Source of the DNA: Actinoallomurus spadix
GTDB lineage: Bacteria; Actinomycetota; Actinomycetes; Streptosporangiales; Streptosporangiaceae
DNA length: 64,000 bases
Direction: 5' to 3'
Assembly: GCF_024055725.1 (NCBI RefSeq)
Contig: NZ_JAMXMX010000002.1
Span: forward strand, 372,001-436,000
A program made the position numbers and the translations under genes. The notes under the pieces were generated by a model. The model saw only the letters and a program-made list of their open reading frames with translations. It searched no databases and was not told the origin of the DNA. This document shows positions 61,451 to 64,000 of the stretch, piece after piece; within the stretch, counting starts at the first letter, position 1, and every line of letters starts with the position of its first letter.

Positions 61451-61486
61451 CCCGGGCCGGGAAGGGCGCGGCCCTCCCGGCCCGGG
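61451..61486 (-). terminator. Hairpin before the response regulator
   Basis: Perfect 12-bp arms CCCGGGCCGGGA and TCCCGGCCCGGG around a 12-nt loop, whose GGG and CCC can extend the stem. It lies downstream of the DUF5666 gene on the same strand and upstream of the response regulator, so it ends the former. Confidence 0.6.
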
Positions 61487-61550
61487 CGGCGCCTCGGCCG
61501 CGTGAGGGGACGTGGCCCCCGGGTCGGGGGCTCGGCCCGAGCGCGCCGGC

Positions 61551-62039
61551 TCAGCCGTGTGAGGGAGCGGGCGACGCGGTCGCGCGGGCCGGGATCTTCT
61601 TCGGGATGATCACCCGCCTGGCCGTACGGGTGCCGCTCGCGTCCCTGCCGAGGACGACGACGAAGTCGCCCGCGGTCAGGCCGGACACGGTCGACCTGGC
61701 GCCGTTCTTGCGGACCTTCGTGGTGCCGTCGGTCCTCCACTGCCAGGTGACGCCGTCCGCGCTGCGGACGCTGAGCGTCCCGCCGTTCACCGCGGTCAGC
61801 GTGCCCCGCTGCCAGTCGACCTGGGCGAACCCCTGCTTCGTACGGACGGTGGCCTGTCCGTGGATGCCGCGGGCGGCGCGGGCGGCACGCGGGTGCCGCC
61901 CCGGATGCCGCTCGGCCGCCTTCGCCCTGGCGGGCGTGCTCGGCGACGGACCGGCCGCCGCCGGAACCGCCAGGTAGACGCCCGTGCCGACGACTCCGAC
62001 GGCCAGCGCGGACACACCGCCCAGAATCTTCTTGTTCAT
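61551..62039 (-). CDS. DUF5666 domain protein, secreted or anchored
   Basis: 162 residues from ATG. An N-terminal hydrophobic segment (ILGGVSALAVGVVGTGVYLAVPAAAGP) gives a signal or anchor, then a basic His/Arg-rich linker and an OB-like domain (GTLTAVNGGTLSVRSADGVTWQWRTDGTTKVRKNG, in parts; GDFVVVLGRDASGTRTARRVIIP). It lies outside the membrane and may be controlled by the two-component system next to it. Function unknown. Confidence 0.8.
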   Translation of the reverse strand: MNKKILGGVSALAVGVVGTGVYLAVPAAAGPSPSTPARAKAAERHPGRHPRAARAARGIHGQATVRTKQGFAQVDWQRGTLTAVNGGTLSVRSADGVTWQWRTDGTTKVRKNGARSTVSGLTAGDFVVVLGRDASGTRTARRVIIPKKIPARATASPAPSHG

Positions 62040-62201
62040 CTCGGCCTCCTTCAGGTTGCCGTCACCCAGTGAAGAGCAAGGACTTCAAGAACCTGGGGGA
62101 GGATTCTGGGAAAACGGTGGGAGGTGTCCAGGAACGGTCCAAGGCCGATAGATTCGGCGAATCGCTTGACCGAAAGGTCAAGCCGGGGTTCGCTGTCCGT
62201 G

Positions 62202-62948
62202 ATGAAAGAGACACGGAGGCCGACCCTCATCGTCTCGGTCCAGCGCGGGCTGCACCTCATGGAGGCGGTGGCGTCGCACCCCGGCGGCGCGCCGGCCAAA
62301 CAGCTCGCCCGCCAGGTCGGACTGCCGCTCGCCACGACGTACCACCTGCTGCGCACCCTCGTCCACGAGGGATACGTCGTCCGCACGAGGGAGGGGGCCT
62401 ACCTTCTCGGCGACCGGGTGGACTCCCTCTCCGGCGACCGGCGCGCCCAGGACCGGCTCGCCCGCGTCCGCGTGGCGTTGCGGTCGCTCCGCGACGAGCT
62501 GGGGGCGGCGGCGTACCTCAGCCTGTACGAGGACGGCGAGATCCGCGTCGTCGAGATCGCGGACGGCCCCCGGACGCCCCGGGTCGACCTGTCGGCGGGG
62601 CTGAGCCAGACCGCGCACGCCACCGCGATCGGCAAGTGCGTCCTGGCCCAGCTGCCCCCGCCGGCCCGCCGTGACCACCTGTCCCGGCATCCGCTGATCG
62701 GCCTGACCCCGCACACCATCACCCACGAGGGCGAGCTCGAACGCCGGCTCGGCTCTCCGCTCGCGCTGGACCGGGAGGAGTACGTCCTGGGCATCGGGTG
62801 CGCCGCCGTCCCCGTCACCGACGCGTCGGGCGAGACGATCGGAGCGGTGGCGGTCTCCTGCAGCCCGGTGAAGCTGGCGAGGATCGAGGCGTCCGCGCCG
62901 CGCATCAGGGACGCCGCCGCCCGGATCAACCTGGCACTCACCATCTGA
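62202..62948 (+). CDS. IclR family transcriptional regulator
   Basis: 248 residues from ATG. N-terminal wHTH (VQRGLHLMEAVASHPGGAPAKQLARQVGLPLATTYHLLRTLVHEGYVV, in parts) and the IclR effector domain (ETIGAVAVSCSP; HATAIGKCVLAQLPPPARRDHL). Divergent from DUF5666. The family controls catabolic or stress genes with small acids as ligands; no target is adjacent. Confidence 0.93.
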   Translation: MKETRRPTLIVSVQRGLHLMEAVASHPGGAPAKQLARQVGLPLATTYHLLRTLVHEGYVVRTREGAYLLGDRVDSLSGDRRAQDRLARVRVALRSLRDELGAAAYLSLYEDGEIRVVEIADGPRTPRVDLSAGLSQTAHATAIGKCVLAQLPPPARRDHLSRHPLIGLTPHTITHEGELERRLGSPLALDREEYVLGIGCAAVPVTDASGETIGAVAVSCSPVKLARIEASAPRIRDAAARINLALTI

Positions 62949-63209
62949 AAACCGTCGTCTTGCGGCTATCCCGCGTTATCGTGAACCTTTGTGCAATAAG
63001 GGCAGCGGCCCCCACAGATTCCCGTCCCGGGCCCTGGTCCGACCTCGATGTGCTCATGGCCACGGCTGTCGAAGGGTCCGGCCTTCCGGCCACCATGGCC
63101 CGGGGCGGGGCACCTCCCGCACCGGTCGACGGTGCTCGCACGAGCACCGGCTGTGGATAGACTCTTCACCCACCCGGGCCACGTCGTCGACATTTCAGCG
63201 AGTGATCGC
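62949..63209. other. Intergenic region before the last gene
   Basis: About 260 bp without a coding frame. It includes an 18-bp palindrome with CGAGCACC/GGTGCTCG arms and a 2-bp centre (63130-63149; core 63131-63148) and, further on, TAGACT (63158-63163) as a -10 candidate for the methyltransferase. Confidence 0.5.
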
Positions 63210-64000
63210 ATGCCTTCAGCGCAGAAGAATTCCATCGCACGTTCCCTGCTCGGCCTGCTCGGCAGCAACCGGCCGGCACCGGAGACCTTCGAAGGTGATC
63301 AGCCCGCGGCCGGCGAAGGCCAGCTGGAGAACCACCTCGGCGGCGATGAGGCGAAGAACTACCGCCAGTACGAGTACGACATGGTCGCCCCGCACGTCGG
63401 CCGGTCCCTCCTGGAGGTCGGTTCCGGCCTGGGCCACTTCTCTGAGCAGTTCGCGGGCCGTCTCGACTACCTGGTCGTCAGCGACAACGACCCCTACTGC
63501 GTCGAGCAGCTGACCAAGCGCTACCAGGGCAACGACGACGTCGAGGTCCTCGACCTCGCGCTGCCCGCCGAGATCAAGATCAGGCGCAAGGTCGACACCG
63601 TCGTCATGATGAACGTCCTGGAGCACATCAAGGACGACGTCCAGGCGCTGAAGGACCTCGCCGCCGTGGTCGAGCCCGGCGGGCGCATCGTCATCTGGGT
63701 GCCCGGCTACATGCAGCTGTACGGCGACTTCGACCGCAAGGTCGGTCACGTCACCCGCTACACGCCGAAGACCCTCGCCGCGACCGTCACCGGCGCCGGG
63801 CTCGGCATCGACGTGCTCAAGCCGATCAACTTCCTCGGCGGCATCGCCTGGTGGGCCGCGGTCCGCCGCGGCGGCGCCGGCTACCCCGACCCGAAGCTCG
63901 TCAAGATCTACGACCGGACCGTCGTGCCGACGACCCGCCTCATCGAGCGCGTCATCCGCCCGCCCTTCGGCCAGACCGTCTTCTGCGTCGCCCGCGTCCC
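63210..64000 (+). CDS. Class I SAM-dependent methyltransferase (partial)
   Basis: ATG start; 263 residues are visible and the gene runs off the end. The SAM-binding glycine motif is SLLEVGSGLGHFSEQF, followed by VVSDNDPYCVEQLTKRYQG, the acidic VDTVVMMNVLEHIKDDVQALKDLA (in parts) and PGGRIVIWVPGYMQLYGDFDRKVGHVTRYTPKTL (in parts). The VGHVTRY pattern is typical of methyltransferases acting on nucleotide- or lipid-linked sugars or isoprenoid-type substrates near glycosyl-transferase genes. Confidence 0.88.
   Translation, partial: MPSAQKNSIARSLLGLLGSNRPAPETFEGDQPAAGEGQLENHLGGDEAKNYRQYEYDMVAPHVGRSLLEVGSGLGHFSEQFAGRLDYLVVSDNDPYCVEQLTKRYQGNDDVEVLDLALPAEIKIRRKVDTVVMMNVLEHIKDDVQALKDLAAVVEPGGRIVIWVPGYMQLYGDFDRKVGHVTRYTPKTLAATVTGAGLGIDVLKPINFLGGIAWWAAVRRGGAGYPDPKLVKIYDRTVVPTTRLIERVIRPPFGQTVFCVARV

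Overview
The window is a 64 kb piece of chromosome from a very GC-rich actinomycete. Gene content points to Streptosporangiales, perhaps an Actinomadura/Thermomonosporaceae-type organism. The evidence is many GTG/TTG starts, several leaderless-type starts, actinobacterial families (DUF3027, CU044_5270-type proteins, TPR-bearing XRE regulators, actinobacterial SerC, citrate synthase 2, UdgX, SoxR) and type VII-secretion-like proteins. The order-level placement is inference. I saw no rRNA, tRNA, CRISPR array, intact insertion sequence or replication origin.

Layout. 0-8 kb: end of an unknown gene, a TetR regulator, a small membrane protein, a HAD hydrolase, a cold-shock protein, an MFS exporter, a DUF3027 protein and a 993-residue Hsp90-like (sacsin-type) ATPase. 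8-13 kb: a divergent TetR/NmrA pair with twin operators, then a 1088-residue protein that joins a WXG100/CpnT-like secretion module, a complete phosphoglycosyl transferase and a DUF1023 alpha/beta hydrolase. 13-17.5 kb: small membrane protein, MarR-MFS unit, RNA 2',3'-cyclic phosphodiesterase, and a two-gene ESX-like unit (EspC-like protein plus NlpC/P60 peptidase). 17.5-24.3 kb: purC, an SDR/SnoaL-like pair, an unknown membrane-anchored protein, a SecY outside any ribosomal operon, and RecD2. 24.3-32.7 kb is an accessory zone: orphan gene fragment between direct repeats, Uma2 nuclease, a 27-residue leaderless peptide coupled to a secreted propeller-like protein, a large unknown membrane protein, an XRE/TPR regulator facing two small genes across a perfect palindrome, RidA/HxlR, a 630-bp gene-free stretch, and an ATPase pseudogene broken by a 13-bp tandem duplication. 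32.7-43.4 kb is core metabolism and control: serC with a membrane protein, citrate synthase 2, pdxH-MFS, an FG-GAP protein, UdgX opposite a DtxR/IdeR repressor, and a PAS-GAF-SpoIIE-ATPase phosphatase. 43.4-64 kb: two paralogous ECF sigma/CU044_5270 modules about 12 kb apart, dehydrogenase, methyltransferase, DUF4142, FUSC, a frameshifted quinone oxidoreductase with an ArsR regulator, SoxR, TetR-AzoR-SMR, thiolase, an HspR-like MerR protein, acyl-CoA dehydrogenase, a two-component system, DUF5666, IclR, and a methyltransferase running off the end.

The genes form short independent units, not one large cluster. A recurring arrangement is a regulator divergent from its likely target (oxidoreductase, reductase/exporter, RidA) with a visible palindromic operator between them: TetR-NmrA, XRE-small pair, RidA-HxlR, ArsR-quinone oxidoreductase and TetR-AzoR-SMR. 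Convergent genes are often separated by strong GC-rich hairpins. The most unusual object is the secretion module-phosphoglycosyl transferase-DUF1023 fusion. With the nearby ESX-like pair it suggests a cell-envelope function tied to type VII-like export, though no ESX core components are present here.
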